DNA from: Marinococcus sp. PL1-022
Lineage (GTDB): Bacteria; Bacillota; Bacilli; Bacillales; Marinococcaceae
Direction of reading: 5' to 3'
DNA length: 64,000 bases
Assembly (NCBI RefSeq): GCF_033845285.1
Contig: NZ_JAWXCX010000001.1
Location: forward strand, 2,805,495-2,869,494
Part shown: one piece after another, positions 34,656 through 42,927 of the stretch
How positions within the stretch are numbered: the stretch's first letter is position 1
Layout of the letters: every line of letters begins with the position of its first letter
Notes under the pieces: model-generated
Told to the model about the DNA's origin: nothing
The model's database searches: none
The model's input: only the letters and a program-made list of their open reading frames with translations
Program-made: the position numbers and the translations under genes

Positions 34656-35516
34656 TCACTCGTTTCTGACCAGCCGGAATCCAATAGACTTCAGCGCCGT
34701 TTCCAGGCTCTTTTCGATCATAATATTTTCGCCGAGGATATCTTTGCGGATGTCCTGAACAGCCATGTCCGGCCGCATCCCGGTCAGGATAGGATCGATG
34801 CCCATCAGCTTCAGTGCCTGAATGACCTGGGAAATATACGTTGTAAACGTTTCGTTAAATGCGGAAACACCTGACACATCGATCATAAAATAGTCGTATT
34901 TTCCGCCGTAGACTTCCTGCAGCACCGTTTCCATCAAACGGTTGGATCTGCTTTCATCCATCGCCCCGACGAGCGGGAGCACGGCAATTCCTTCGCCTAT
35001 CGGCACAATCGGATACCCGAGGACTCCTATTTTTTCATTCATCTGGTCGACACGGATCAAATAGCTTAATAAATTCCCGAACGTCTGAATCAAAGAAATT
35101 TCTTCCTTCTTAAATTCGCGAGGCTCGCGGTTTAATACGCAGAGCGTGCCAAACGGGCCGCCTTCCTGATTCTTGATATACACGCCCAGAAAGGTATGTA
35201 TATCGAAATTTTTCGGCATCAGCAGCTCTTTCGTTTCTTCATCATTCACGGCATCGGAAAAATGAAAATACTCCTGTTCGTCACTTTTCAGTACATACTG
35301 GCAAAACGAGGCTTCATGCTCCACCTTCATTCCCGGGGATACAAGCTCCTCCCCGTGGTTATTGTAAGCACTCAGCACGTCCATGTAAGTATCTTCTTTC
35401 TTTGCAATATAAACAGAGTCCACGTGAAGGGACTCAGCGATTACGCTCATGATTTCTTCAGCCATCTCTTCAATGGAGAAAGTGTATCTGCTTGACGGCC
35501 CTGATGTTAAATTCAC
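34656..35516 (-). CDS. GAF-STAS regulatory protein (RsbR-like)
   Basis: A 286-residue protein with a GAF sensor domain (about residues 15-160, including FGTLCVLNREPREFKKEEISLIQTFGNLL) and a STAS domain (about 170-280, with DYFMIDVSGVSAFNETF and TGMRPDMAVQDIRKDI). The layout is like an RsbR paralogue in which GAF replaces the globin-like sensor. Glu occupies both positions that align with phospho-Thr 171 (MDESRS) and 205 (FNETF) of RsbR, although a Thr follows the second. Acts in the cytoplasm; ligand unknown. Two-gene operon with the unknown gene downstream. Confidence 0.82.
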   Translation of the reverse strand: MNLTSGPSSRYTFSIEEMAEEIMSVIAESLHVDSVYIAKKEDTYMDVLSAYNNHGEELVSPGMKVEHEASFCQYVLKSDEQEYFHFSDAVNDEETKELLMPKNFDIHTFLGVYIKNQEGGPFGTLCVLNREPREFKKEEISLIQTFGNLLSYLIRVDQMNEKIGVLGYPIVPIGEGIAVLPLVGAMDESRSNRLMETVLQEVYGGKYDYFMIDVSGVSAFNETFTTYISQVIQALKLMGIDPILTGMRPDMAVQDIRKDILGENIMIEKSLETALKSIGFRLVRNE

Positions 35517-35659
35517 TTTTTCCCCTCCTGTTACAAAAATCTAATATTTTCATATTCCCTCTTCTGTTTTTAAGTAATCTTTTTGTAAACACATTATGCC
35601 ACCAATGAGTCTTTTTTAACAGGACTTAACCTGTAAATTTTTTTAATTTCAGTATTTTC

Positions 35660-35706
35660 TTGTTTACAGGAAAAGCGTTCGTATAAAATATAAGAACAAA
35701 CGTTCG
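35660..35706 (+). promoter_or_regulatory. Promoter with LexA/DinR-like box before the split-sigma operon
   Basis: TTGTTT (35660-35665), a 16-nt spacer and TATAAA (35682-35687) form a promoter. AGAACAAACGTTCG at 35693-35706 matches the Bacillus LexA/DinR box CGAACRNRYGTTYG except at the first base and lies at the start point. The motif CGTTCGTAT also occurs twice (35676-35684 and 35701-35709), 25 nt apart, so a different dimeric regulator is possible. Bases 35517-35659 hold nothing else that I can identify. Confidence 0.55.
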
Positions 35707-35775
35707 TATTTATGGTTTACTTTTTATCTGTTGGATGTCTTTTATAAACAACAGGGGTAAGGAGAGGAGGCATCT

Positions 35776-36336
35776 ATGACACATTCATCATACGCTGATT
35801 CAAAAAGAGAAACGTGGGAGACCTTCCGGGAGAAGAATCATTCATTTCTGCGCACCCGGCTTATTCGGGAATTTCTGGAGGATTCTGTGCACCAGCAATT
35901 ATTAAAGCAGGCCCTGAACGAAGAGACGGCCTGGGCTTATAAAGCCGTCGATTTGTCCTTTAAACGATTCTATCAGGACGTGATCTGGCGTTCCTATATG
36001 TTAAAAACCCTGCACTGGGACGCAGTCCGCTATGACCGCTATCATCGCCGGCGCCAGCAGCGGACACCTTTATCCGATCAGGAGGAGATGTTTGAAGAAG
36101 CCGGGAATTTTTCCAGCCGGGTCGAAGAACAGAGCCTCGAGGAAGAGCTGCACCATTATTCCATCTGGCTGGGGTTTCGTTCGCTGACGCCGTACCAGCA
36201 GTGGATTTTTTCTAAAAAATACAGCTCCGGGTGGAAGGATACCGACATTGCCAGTCATCTTCAAATCAGCCGGCAGGCAGTGTCAAATGCCCACCGGAAA
36301 GGACTGAAGACCCTTCGTTTTTATGCCGGAAAATAG
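35776..36336 (+). CDS. SigO/phage-type sigma-70-like factor
   Basis: A 186-residue protein with a C-terminal sigma region 4 helix-turn-helix (LTPYQQWIFSKKYSSGWKDTDIASHLQISRQAVSNAHRKGLKTLR). The N-terminal part is helical and lacks a recognisable complete region 2. Size and neighbours (a YvrJ-type gene and an RsoA-type gene) match B. subtilis SigO (YvrI), which needs RsoA to form a working two-part sigma factor. Related proteins also occur in phage-like elements (for example Xpf of PBSX). AGGAGAGGAGG precedes the ATG. The targets are unknown. Confidence 0.75.
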   Translation: MTHSSYADSKRETWETFREKNHSFLRTRLIREFLEDSVHQQLLKQALNEETAWAYKAVDLSFKRFYQDVIWRSYMLKTLHWDAVRYDRYHRRRQQRTPLSDQEEMFEEAGNFSSRVEEQSLEEELHHYSIWLGFRSLTPYQQWIFSKKYSSGWKDTDIASHLQISRQAVSNAHRKGLKTLRFYAGK

Positions 36337-36347
36337 GAGGAACGGTA

Positions 36348-36518
36348 ATGCATATTATTGATTCCAGTGCTGTCGTCGAACTGCTTGCCAATGTCGGCTT
36401 TCCTATCGTAGTAACATTCTATCTGCTTTTGCGGATTGAACAACGCATTGAGCACCTGCGCCGGGAAGTAACACGCCTGGCATGCTCTTCATCAAAAAAA
36501 GGAGGTCGCGATGCATGA
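36348..36518 (+). CDS. YvrJ-family small membrane protein
   Basis: A 56-residue protein with one membrane helix and a basic tail. The core VELLANVGFPIVVTFYLLLRIE followed by an amphipathic R/E-rich helix is diagnostic of the YvrJ family. In B. subtilis yvrJ belongs to the SigO regulon. Start at 36348 after TAGGAGG. It overlaps the next gene by 4 nt (ATGA), so all three genes are translated together. The molecular role is unknown. Confidence 0.8.
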   Translation: MHIIDSSAVVELLANVGFPIVVTFYLLLRIEQRIEHLRREVTRLACSSSKKGGRDA

Positions 36519-36757
36519 TGACTAACAATCGCACAACAAAAACCCAGCGCATGAGTGAAGAAGCGCTGTATGAAGAGCTTCAAAAATTCGAGCCTTTCAT
36601 CCAGCAGGCCCTGCGCCAGACGTCCTATCAGGAGCGTGAGGATCTTCAGCAGGAGCTCCGTCTGAAATGCATTGAAAAAATACTCACGTACGAGCCGCCG
36701 GAGGTGCCCGGCTTCTGGGAGTACAAACGCCGCTATGATAAGCAGGCAGACGAATAA
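36515..36757 (+). CDS. RsoA-like sigma co-factor (putative)
   Basis: An 80-residue helical protein. The core (LYEELQKFEPFIQQALRQTSYQEREDLQQELRLKCIEKIL) resembles the start of a sigma-70 region 2 and the size fits RsoA (YvrHa), the small partner of SigO in B. subtilis. The ATG at 36515 overlaps the YvrJ stop and follows AAAGGAGG by 10 nt. Assignment rests on size, helix content and gene order. A generic phage-type regulator is the alternative. Confidence 0.65.
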   Translation: MMTNNRTTKTQRMSEEALYEELQKFEPFIQQALRQTSYQEREDLQQELRLKCIEKILTYEPPEVPGFWEYKRRYDKQADE

Positions 36758-36772
36758 ACCGGCCTGCGCCAT

Positions 36773-36812
36773 AAAAAAAGCAACCGGTCCGGCTTTTGGC
36801 CGGACCGGTTGC
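36773..36812 (-). terminator. Strong hairpin between rsoA-like and hxlB genes
   Basis: GCAACCGGTCCGGC and GCCGGACCGGTTGC form a perfect 14-bp stem with a 5-nt loop. A7 on the left gives the minus-strand U-run, so it terminates the hxlA-hxlB operon; it may also block transcription from the left. Confidence 0.9.
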
Positions 36813-36819
36813 GTATGTG

Positions 36820-37380
36820 CTACTCCATGTTGGAATGACGCCTGGCCATCTGTTCATAGTCAGCGTTACCGCCTGCGTGAACAGCAGCAATAATCAGGCC
36901 GTCCAGTATTAAATGCAGACTCTGGTCGAATTGGTTTCCCAGCGGCTGAATCGTTTCCGGCTCGTGCTCCAGCCGTTTTTTTGTTGCTGCCGGAATTTCA
37001 ATAAAGGCACTACTAATCTTTCCGAGGGATGACGCTCGGTTGGTGGAGCAGACGAGAAGCTCTGCTCCGCTTTTTTTTGCCTGTTCCGCCGTGTGAACGA
37101 GAATCGGAGTGTTTCCAGATCCGGATAACACTACAAGTAAGTCCCCCTCACTCACGGAAGGGGTGATGGTTTCCCCGACGACAAACACATTATAGCCGCT
37201 GTGCATGAGACGCATCGCAAACATTTTTCCAACGAGACCGGAGCGCCCCTCGCCGGCTACAAAAATTCTTGGTGCCCGGTTAAGCCTTGCAGCAGCCTGT
37301 TCTGCTTCTTCTGCGTTCACGCTGCCAACAACCTCTGTTATTTCCCGGGAAATAGTATTTAATACTTGTTCTGTATTCAT
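36820..37380 (-). CDS. hxlB: 6-phospho-3-hexuloisomerase-like SIS-domain protein
   Basis: A 186-residue SIS-domain isomerase. The phosphosugar-binding serines appear in VAGEGRSGLVGKMFAMRLMH and VLSGSGNTP, and the family TITPSVSEGDLLVV segment is clear. PHI converts arabino-3-hexulose 6-phosphate to fructose 6-phosphate, the second half of ribulose monophosphate formaldehyde fixation. It overlaps the HPS-like gene by 4 nt (ATGA). In this operon, with a TRAP importer and PfkB kinase, it may instead process a sugar-acid product. Confidence 0.88.
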   Translation of the reverse strand: MNTEQVLNTISREITEVVGSVNAEEAEQAAARLNRAPRIFVAGEGRSGLVGKMFAMRLMHSGYNVFVVGETITPSVSEGDLLVVLSGSGNTPILVHTAEQAKKSGAELLVCSTNRASSLGKISSAFIEIPAATKKRLEHEPETIQPLGNQFDQSLHLILDGLIIAAVHAGGNADYEQMARRHSNME

Positions 37381-38003
37381 AGCCGATCTGCCTCCAATCG
37401 TATTTGCTCGGCCGCCTGCCGTGGGTCTTCACTTTTGGTAATAGCGCCTCCGATAATAATGACATCCGGACGGGCATCCTTAATTTTATAAAGGGTATCT
37501 GCCTGCAGTCCCCCGGCCGCCGACACCTCCCAGTGCGGGAATGCCTGCAGCAGCTTGTAATAATCACTATCGCCGCTCCCCTCCTGCTGCATGTCTTTGC
37601 CTATATGCAGCGAAGCGCTTCGGATGCCAAGCTTGTCGAGTTCCTTGAGGCGTTGTTTTTCCCGGACATTCAGCAGATCCACAAAAGCTTTTTTCCCGTA
37701 TTCTTCAGCGGTCTCGAGCACAGCCTGAATCGAAGCATCCGACGCGAAAGCCATTACCGTCGTTACGTCTGCACCTGCCCCGAAGGCCTGGATTGTTTCT
37801 GCCCTGGCGGCGTCACATGTTTTCATATCTGCCACCAGCACTTTATCCGGATATTCCCGCTTCATCTGCCGGACGATGTCCATGCCGTATTCCTTAATAA
37901 CTCCCGTTCCTATTTCAATCCAGTCAATATATGCTTCGGTTTGATGAACGATCTTAAAGCAGTCGTTCCATGGCAACCGGTCCAGCGCCAGCTGTATATT
38001 CAT
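37377..38003 (-). CDS. hxlA: 3-hexulose-6-phosphate synthase-like (OMPDC superfamily)
   Basis: A 208-residue TIM barrel of the orotidine-5'-phosphate decarboxylase superfamily. The signature D-x-K-x-x-D catalytic motif is VADMKTCDAARAE near residue 60, followed by GADVTTVMAFAS and the phosphate-binding SAAGGLQADTL and IIIGGAITKSEDP. HPS joins formaldehyde to ribulose 5-phosphate; the close relative KGPDC (UlaD) decarboxylates 3-keto-L-gulonate 6-phosphate. The motif and length fit HPS better, but the operon context leaves room for either. Starts 11 nt after the kinase stop. Confidence 0.85.
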   Translation of the reverse strand: MNIQLALDRLPWNDCFKIVHQTEAYIDWIEIGTGVIKEYGMDIVRQMKREYPDKVLVADMKTCDAARAETIQAFGAGADVTTVMAFASDASIQAVLETAEEYGKKAFVDLLNVREKQRLKELDKLGIRSASLHIGKDMQQEGSGDSDYYKLLQAFPHWEVSAAGGLQADTLYKIKDARPDVIIIGGAITKSEDPRQAAEQIRLEADRL

Positions 38004-38014
38004 CGCTTCCTCCT

Positions 38015-38968
38015 TTAACGCTTCAGGCGTTCTTCGTTCCCAAGCACTGCTTCCACTTCCTCTAAAAGCGGCAGTCCTTCATTATCGCCTGCTACCTGCA
38101 CCACTTTTGCTCCCCCTGCCGAGCCGATTTTCAACGCTTTTTCAAGTGGATATCCCTGCAGCAGTCCGTATAAAAAGCCGGCATTAAAGCCATCCCCTGC
38201 CCCTACGGTGTCGGCCACCTTTTCTACTTTTTCCGCCGATTGATGCACGGTTTCACCGCTTCCGCTTTTTCCCGCTGCTCCTTCACTGCCATTTTTAATA
38301 ATGACACGTTCGATACCGTACGATTGAAAAGACGAGATGTGTTCTTCTAAGGACTGGACGCCAAACAGCATATCCGCTTCGTCTCTTCCACTCAGCATAA
38401 GATCCACATACGGAAGAAGTGAGCGGATGGCCTCTCCGGCCTCCTCCCTGCTCCAAAGGCGCAGACGGATGTTTGGATCCATAGCTGTAAGCACTCCCTG
38501 TTCTCTTGCAAAGCGTAAGGCCTCCCGGAGCATTTCCACGTTTTCCGGGCGGAGTGAAGCAAACACCCCGGTAATATAAAACACCTTCGGCTGCCCGCTC
38601 AGCTGCTCTTTAATGTGCTGTAGCGTTATTTCTTCCGTCGGGGACGGAAAACGGTAGTAAAACGTACGTCCGTTTCCGTTTTCGAGCGTTTCTTTAAAAT
38701 TTACGGGAGTAGCGTAGTTGTCTTCCAGGGCTATTCCCGAAACGTCAATTCCCTCTCCACGCAGATTATTGAAAATGTGGCGGCCGAATTCATCGCGGCC
38801 AAGACGGCTGATCATGCCAGTCTGAAGCCCGAGGCGGGCGCAGCCAATGGCCACGTTCAGCTCGGCCCCGCCGATTTTACGTTCAAACTCAGTCGTAAAG
38901 CGCATCGGCCCCCGCTGCTTCGGATTCATTGTAATCATTGCGTCACCAATTGTAAGGACGTCCTGCAT
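38015..38968 (-). CDS. PfkB-family sugar (acid) kinase, KdgK-like
   Basis: A 317-residue ribokinase/PfkB kinase. The N-terminal substrate region reads DVLTIGDAMITMNPKQRGPMRFTTEFERKIGGAELNVAIG, the KdgK pattern, and the ATP/catalytic motif is VADTVGAGDGFNAGFLYG near residue 250. It phosphorylates a sugar or 2-keto-3-deoxygluconate. No KDPG aldolase is next to it. Start at ATG 38968, 8 nt after GGAGG; the ATG at 38983 overlaps that site. Follows dctM closely. Confidence 0.85.
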   Translation of the reverse strand: MQDVLTIGDAMITMNPKQRGPMRFTTEFERKIGGAELNVAIGCARLGLQTGMISRLGRDEFGRHIFNNLRGEGIDVSGIALEDNYATPVNFKETLENGNGRTFYYRFPSPTEEITLQHIKEQLSGQPKVFYITGVFASLRPENVEMLREALRFAREQGVLTAMDPNIRLRLWSREEAGEAIRSLLPYVDLMLSGRDEADMLFGVQSLEEHISSFQSYGIERVIIKNGSEGAAGKSGSGETVHQSAEKVEKVADTVGAGDGFNAGFLYGLLQGYPLEKALKIGSAGGAKVVQVAGDNEGLPLLEEVEAVLGNEERLKR

Positions 38969-38985
38969 CTTTGCTGCCTCCATTC

Positions 38986-40266
38986 TTATTCAAATGCATT
39001 CGGCAGCCACATGAAAATGCCCGGCACGAATGCAATTACTAAAATCACAACCAGAATCATGCCAATGTACGGAATCGTCGCTTTAAAGGACCTGCTGATG
39101 GAAAGCCCGCCAATCGCGCTTGCAAGCAGCAGGCACAGGCCGTATGGCGGCGTTACCAGTCCTACAGCCAGGCACATAAGAACGACAATCCCCACATGAA
39201 TCGGGTCGAGACCGAGCTCTGATGCCGCCGGCAGCACAATAGGCACAAACAAAATGATCGAAGGCACGGTATCCATAAACATGCCGACAAATAAAAACAA
39301 TAAGATAATAAGAATAATCATCAGCCACGCGTACGGCACTGATTCCTGGAAAAACGATGAAATATGGGCCGGAATATTGTTATAGCTGATCAGTCTTCCG
39401 AGCGATGTAGCGGTCGCCAGCGCAAACAGGGTAAGCGAGCTGAGCTTCAATGTTTCAATAACGATGTCCGGCATGTCCCGCAGACGGATGCTTTTGTAAA
39501 AAAAGAACGCCAGAATAAATGAATAAATGCAGGCGATGATCGACGCTTCGGTCGGTGTCACAAAGCCACCCATAATACCGACGAGAATAATAATCGGCGT
39601 AAGCAGCGGTGGAAAGCTCCGGATGCCGTGTTTGACAATTGCTTTTGTGTCGAGCCGGTCATGCTTCGGATAATTATTTTTCTTTGAGATGATTGATATA
39701 AACACCATTAAGCCAACGCCGATTAATAGTCCTGGAATAATTCCGCCGATAAACATCTGACCAATCGACACTCCGGCCAGGCTTCCGTAAATAACCATTG
39801 GAATCGATGGAGGAATGATCATGCCCATCGTGGAGGATGCGGCGGTTACAGCCACTGACGTTTCTGTGCTGTACTTTTCTTTTTTCATGCTTGGGATCAG
39901 AATCTTTCCCACTCCGGCCGTATCAGCCGTGGACGCTCCGGATATGCCTCCAAAAAACATGGAAACGACAACGTTGGAATGAGCCAGGCCCCCGCGGATA
40001 TGACCGACGAGTGACACCGCAAACTGGATAAGCCTCTCGGATATTTTTCCCCGGTTCATGATGTTTGCCGCAAAGATAAACAGTGGCACAGCAAGTAAAA
40101 TAAACGAGTTCAACCCGACAAACATTTGCTGAATAACGGCTTCAAGCGGCACCGTTCCCATAACGAGAAAGCCGATATAGCTGACAATACCAATCACAAA
40201 GGCAATAGGAATGCCAAGAACCATCAATATTAAAAAGAGCAGTATAAGTCCAATAGCGGTTATCAT
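38986..40266 (-). CDS. dctM: TRAP transporter large permease
   Basis: A 426-residue DctM/SiaM-type membrane protein with about 12 helices. Typical motifs: GIPIAFVIGIVSY, PLFIFAANIMNRGKISERLI, GGISGASTADTAGVGKILIPSMKKEKYS, ASSTMGMIIPPSIPMVIYGS and GLVTPPYGLCLLLASAIGG. It carries the ion-coupled transport step for a carboxylate or sugar acid. It overlaps dctQ by 4 nt. Confidence 0.95.
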   Translation of the reverse strand: MITAIGLILLFLILMVLGIPIAFVIGIVSYIGFLVMGTVPLEAVIQQMFVGLNSFILLAVPLFIFAANIMNRGKISERLIQFAVSLVGHIRGGLAHSNVVVSMFFGGISGASTADTAGVGKILIPSMKKEKYSTETSVAVTAASSTMGMIIPPSIPMVIYGSLAGVSIGQMFIGGIIPGLLIGVGLMVFISIISKKNNYPKHDRLDTKAIVKHGIRSFPPLLTPIIILVGIMGGFVTPTEASIIACIYSFILAFFFYKSIRLRDMPDIVIETLKLSSLTLFALATATSLGRLISYNNIPAHISSFFQESVPYAWLMIILIILLFLFVGMFMDTVPSIILFVPIVLPAASELGLDPIHVGIVVLMCLAVGLVTPPYGLCLLLASAIGGLSISRSFKATIPYIGMILVVILVIAFVPGIFMWLPNAFE

Positions 40267-40757
40267 TTTTTATTCACCTCCACAATATTTTGGTAGTGGC
40301 GCCAGTGATCCATTGCATTCTGAAACGCAAACAGCATAATCCCCGCCCCGGCAATTGGTACAGGCAGCCAAATGAAAAACTGGCTGACTCCAGGCAGGTA
40401 ATTCAGCGTCCAGCTGCTGAACTGCGCTGTAATCTGGATCCCATGGATCACAAACGCGAGACCGAACAGGATTAAAAAGAAATGAATAACTACCTGGAGC
40501 GCGAGCAGGTACTTGCCGGACAGCTTCTCCAAAAGGATGCTCACAGTAAAATGCTGGCGTTCCCTAACCATTGCCGCCGCCCCGAGCAGTACCATCCATA
40601 TAAAGGCATATGTGGCCACCTCGGCTGACCAGAGAAAGGCTATTCCTGGAATATAACGGGTCATTACCTGCAGCGCTACGCATATAAAGAAAATAGAAAA
40701 AGCGGCTGCGCCTCCCCACAAAAACATTCGCTGTATTTTATCGATAAATGCTCTCAT
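40263..40757 (-). CDS. dctQ: TRAP transporter small permease
   Basis: A 164-residue DctQ-type protein with four membrane helices; the characteristic FLWSAEVATYAFIWMVLLGAAAMVRERQHFTVSILLEKL segment is intact. Start at ATG 40757, which has AGGTGG at 8 nt; a GTG at 40769 lies in the site itself. Works with dctM and dctP. Confidence 0.92.
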   Translation of the reverse strand: MRAFIDKIQRMFLWGGAAAFSIFFICVALQVMTRYIPGIAFLWSAEVATYAFIWMVLLGAAAMVRERQHFTVSILLEKLSGKYLLALQVVIHFFLILFGLAFVIHGIQITAQFSSWTLNYLPGVSQFFIWLPVPIAGAGIMLFAFQNAMDHWRHYQNIVEVNKK

Positions 40758-40769
40758 CTTCTCACCCAC

Positions 40770-41783
40770 CTATTCATCCTTTAATTCCTGGACTCTCTCA
40801 TATTCCTCTTCCATTCCAAGGCTTTCGACCGCTTCCCTGCGTACGTCTTCCGTCTGCTCTGTGAAGGCTTCTTTATCCACTTCGTTGATTTCCATGCCTT
40901 CCTCCTGCAGCTTTTGTTTGTACTCACTGGCCAATTCCTCATCAGTTGCACGAGCGGTTTCAGTTGCTTTCTGTACCGCTGTATCAACTGCCTCCTGCTG
41001 TTCTGCATTCATACTGTCGTACGCTTCCTGTGTGGTGAAAAATACCCGTGTTGTAACGTCGTGCTCCGTGAGTGACAGATGATCCGCTACTTCGTAATGA
41101 CTGGCTAAATAAATATTGGTAAAATCATTTTCTGCTGCATCCGTCAATCCGTTCTGAAGCGCCTGGTACATTTCATTCCAGGCTACGCTCGTCGGCTGTG
41201 CACCGAGCGCCTGCCACGTATCCGTCACTACCGGTGAATCCTGAGTCCGGACGGTCTTATTTTCTAAATCCTCCGGTGTTTCCACCGGCTGCGTTCCGTA
41301 ATAATTGCGTGTGCCTGCTGACCAGTAATCAAGTACTTTGAAGTTTGATTCTTCTTCCGTTACGCGTGCCACTTCATCGCCTACCTCGCCGTCTACCACT
41401 TTCGTCCAGTGCTCCCGGTCTTCAAACAAATACAAAATGGAAAAGAAATCTACTTCTTTTACCTTTTGGGCCAAATACCCGGGAGAAGCGACCACCAGAT
41501 CCACCGATCCGGTCTCCGCGCTTTGGGCAAGCTCGGCTTCACTTCCGCCAAGCGAGCCGTTCGTGTGTACCTCCACCGTAACGCTTCCATCGCTTTCTTC
41601 TTCTACAACCTTTTTAAATTCTCTCAGGCCGACAGCGTAGGGACTCTGATCATCAAGCTGGGTGGCGGCAACTAAATGAACATTTTCTTCAGCCCCGGCT
41701 GTGTCTTCTGTACTGCCGCTGCTGCAGCCTGCCAGCATTCCAGCGGCGACCGCCGCTATGGTAACGCTTACTTTTTTCATCAT
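40770..41783 (-). CDS. dctP: TRAP transporter substrate-binding lipoprotein
   Basis: A 337-residue DctP-family binding protein with a lipoprotein signal (MMKKVSVTIAAVAAGMLAGC, lipobox Cys near residue 20). The carboxylate-binding Arg region NKTVRTQDSPVVTDTWQALGAQPTSVAWNEMYQALQNGLTDAAEN is present, implying an acidic substrate such as a sugar acid. The mature protein is acidic. It is preceded by a LacI-type gene only 13 nt upstream and followed by dctQM, the kinase and hxlAB. Confidence 0.93.
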   Translation of the reverse strand: MMKKVSVTIAAVAAGMLAGCSSGSTEDTAGAEENVHLVAATQLDDQSPYAVGLREFKKVVEEESDGSVTVEVHTNGSLGGSEAELAQSAETGSVDLVVASPGYLAQKVKEVDFFSILYLFEDREHWTKVVDGEVGDEVARVTEEESNFKVLDYWSAGTRNYYGTQPVETPEDLENKTVRTQDSPVVTDTWQALGAQPTSVAWNEMYQALQNGLTDAAENDFTNIYLASHYEVADHLSLTEHDVTTRVFFTTQEAYDSMNAEQQEAVDTAVQKATETARATDEELASEYKQKLQEEGMEINEVDKEAFTEQTEDVRREAVESLGMEEEYERVQELKDE

Positions 41784-41796
41784 TCAAAACCTCCTT

Positions 41797-42813
41797 TTAT
41801 ATTTTTGCTCCAGTGGAATCCCGTACATGAAAGGTTGTCTGATACACATATTCACGGCTCAATTTCTCTGCCGGCACGCCGTTGTTCACCTGTTCCAGCA
41901 GAAGCTCTGCTGCTTTTTCACCCATTTGATAGGCCGGCTGCTCAATGGTCGTCAGTGATGGGGAAAAGAAATCAGCGTACTCCACTTCATCAAACGTCAC
42001 CAGAGCAAGGTCTTCAGGAATATTGAGCTGATTTTCTTTGGCAAATGTCAATGCTTCTACGAGCATGCGGTCGTTAGAGATAAACAGTGCATCCGGGGGC
42101 TGCTGCTCTTTCATCATGACCTTTAATGCTTCCCGGGCGCCGCTCACTTCCCCGTGATATGCAAGCCTTTTGTTTTCAGCGATCCCCTCTGCCTCCAGCG
42201 CGTCCTCAAAGCCGCGGAAACGGTCTTTTCTGGTATTCATTTTCAGCTCCGGACCGATAAAACCAATTCTTCGGTAGCTCCTGTCGGCTAAATGCTTTAC
42301 CGCCTCGTAGGAAGCCTTGTAATTATTCACCACCACAGAAGGAGCATCTGACTGATCCACTGTTCGGTCCAGAAATACTAATGGAATTTGATAGCTCAGA
42401 ATGTCTTCATAATTTTTTCGGTCCTGGCTGCTCGGAATAATAATCATTCCATCAATCTGCTTTGCCATCAGCATATCGATGTATTGTTTTTCCTTCATTT
42501 CGTCGTCATCGGCGTTACAGATAATGACATGATAATTGTATTTAATGCACATATCTTCAATAGCCCTGACCACCAGGGTGGAAAACCGGTGCACCACATT
42601 TGCGATAATAACGCCGATCGTCGTCGTTTTTTGCTGCTTCAGCCCTCTTGCAATCGCATTCGGCCGGTAATTTAACTGGGCGATGGCCTGCTCGATACGT
42701 TCTTTTGTTTCTTCGCCCATATATGTAAAGCGACCGTTCATAAACTGGGACACGGTGCTGGTGGAGACATTTGCTTCTTTTGCCACATCACGCAGCGTCA
42801 CATTTTTTCGCAT
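41797..42813 (-). CDS. LacI-family repressor of the TRAP/kinase operon
   Basis: A 338-residue LacI/GalR repressor with VTLRDVAKEANVSTSTVSQFMNG at the N-terminus and FDEVEYADFFSPSLTTIEQP in the effector domain, similar to KdgR-type regulators. It is the first gene of the operon, so it controls its own synthesis together with dctPQM, the kinase and hxlAB. Two operators, TAAAACGTTTTA and TAAAACGATTTA, lie directly in front of it. Confidence 0.92.
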   Translation of the reverse strand: MRKNVTLRDVAKEANVSTSTVSQFMNGRFTYMGEETKERIEQAIAQLNYRPNAIARGLKQQKTTTIGVIIANVVHRFSTLVVRAIEDMCIKYNYHVIICNADDDEMKEKQYIDMLMAKQIDGMIIIPSSQDRKNYEDILSYQIPLVFLDRTVDQSDAPSVVVNNYKASYEAVKHLADRSYRRIGFIGPELKMNTRKDRFRGFEDALEAEGIAENKRLAYHGEVSGAREALKVMMKEQQPPDALFISNDRMLVEALTFAKENQLNIPEDLALVTFDEVEYADFFSPSLTTIEQPAYQMGEKAAELLLEQVNNGVPAEKLSREYVYQTTFHVRDSTGAKI

Positions 42814-42827
42814 AGCTTCCCTCCTGA

Positions 42828-42885
42828 TAAAACGTTTTAGTAAAACGATTTATTACATTCTAAAATATCCAACTCCAAATTGCAA
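42828..42885 (-). promoter_or_regulatory. Promoter and tandem operators of the TRAP operon
   Basis: On the minus strand TTGCAA (42885-42880), a 17-nt spacer and TAGAAT (42862-42857) form the promoter. Downstream lie TAAAACGATTTA (42841-42852) and the perfect palindrome TAAAACGTTTTA (42828-42839), 13 bp apart, the second one 15 nt before the ATG. These are LacI-type (KdgR-like) operators. A cre-like tgtaatcgtttcca (one mismatch, 42911-42924) lies upstream of the -35. Confidence 0.75.
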
Positions 42886-42927
42886 ACGCTTTATTATTTT
42901 TTTTGCTTCCTGTAATCGTTTCCAGTG

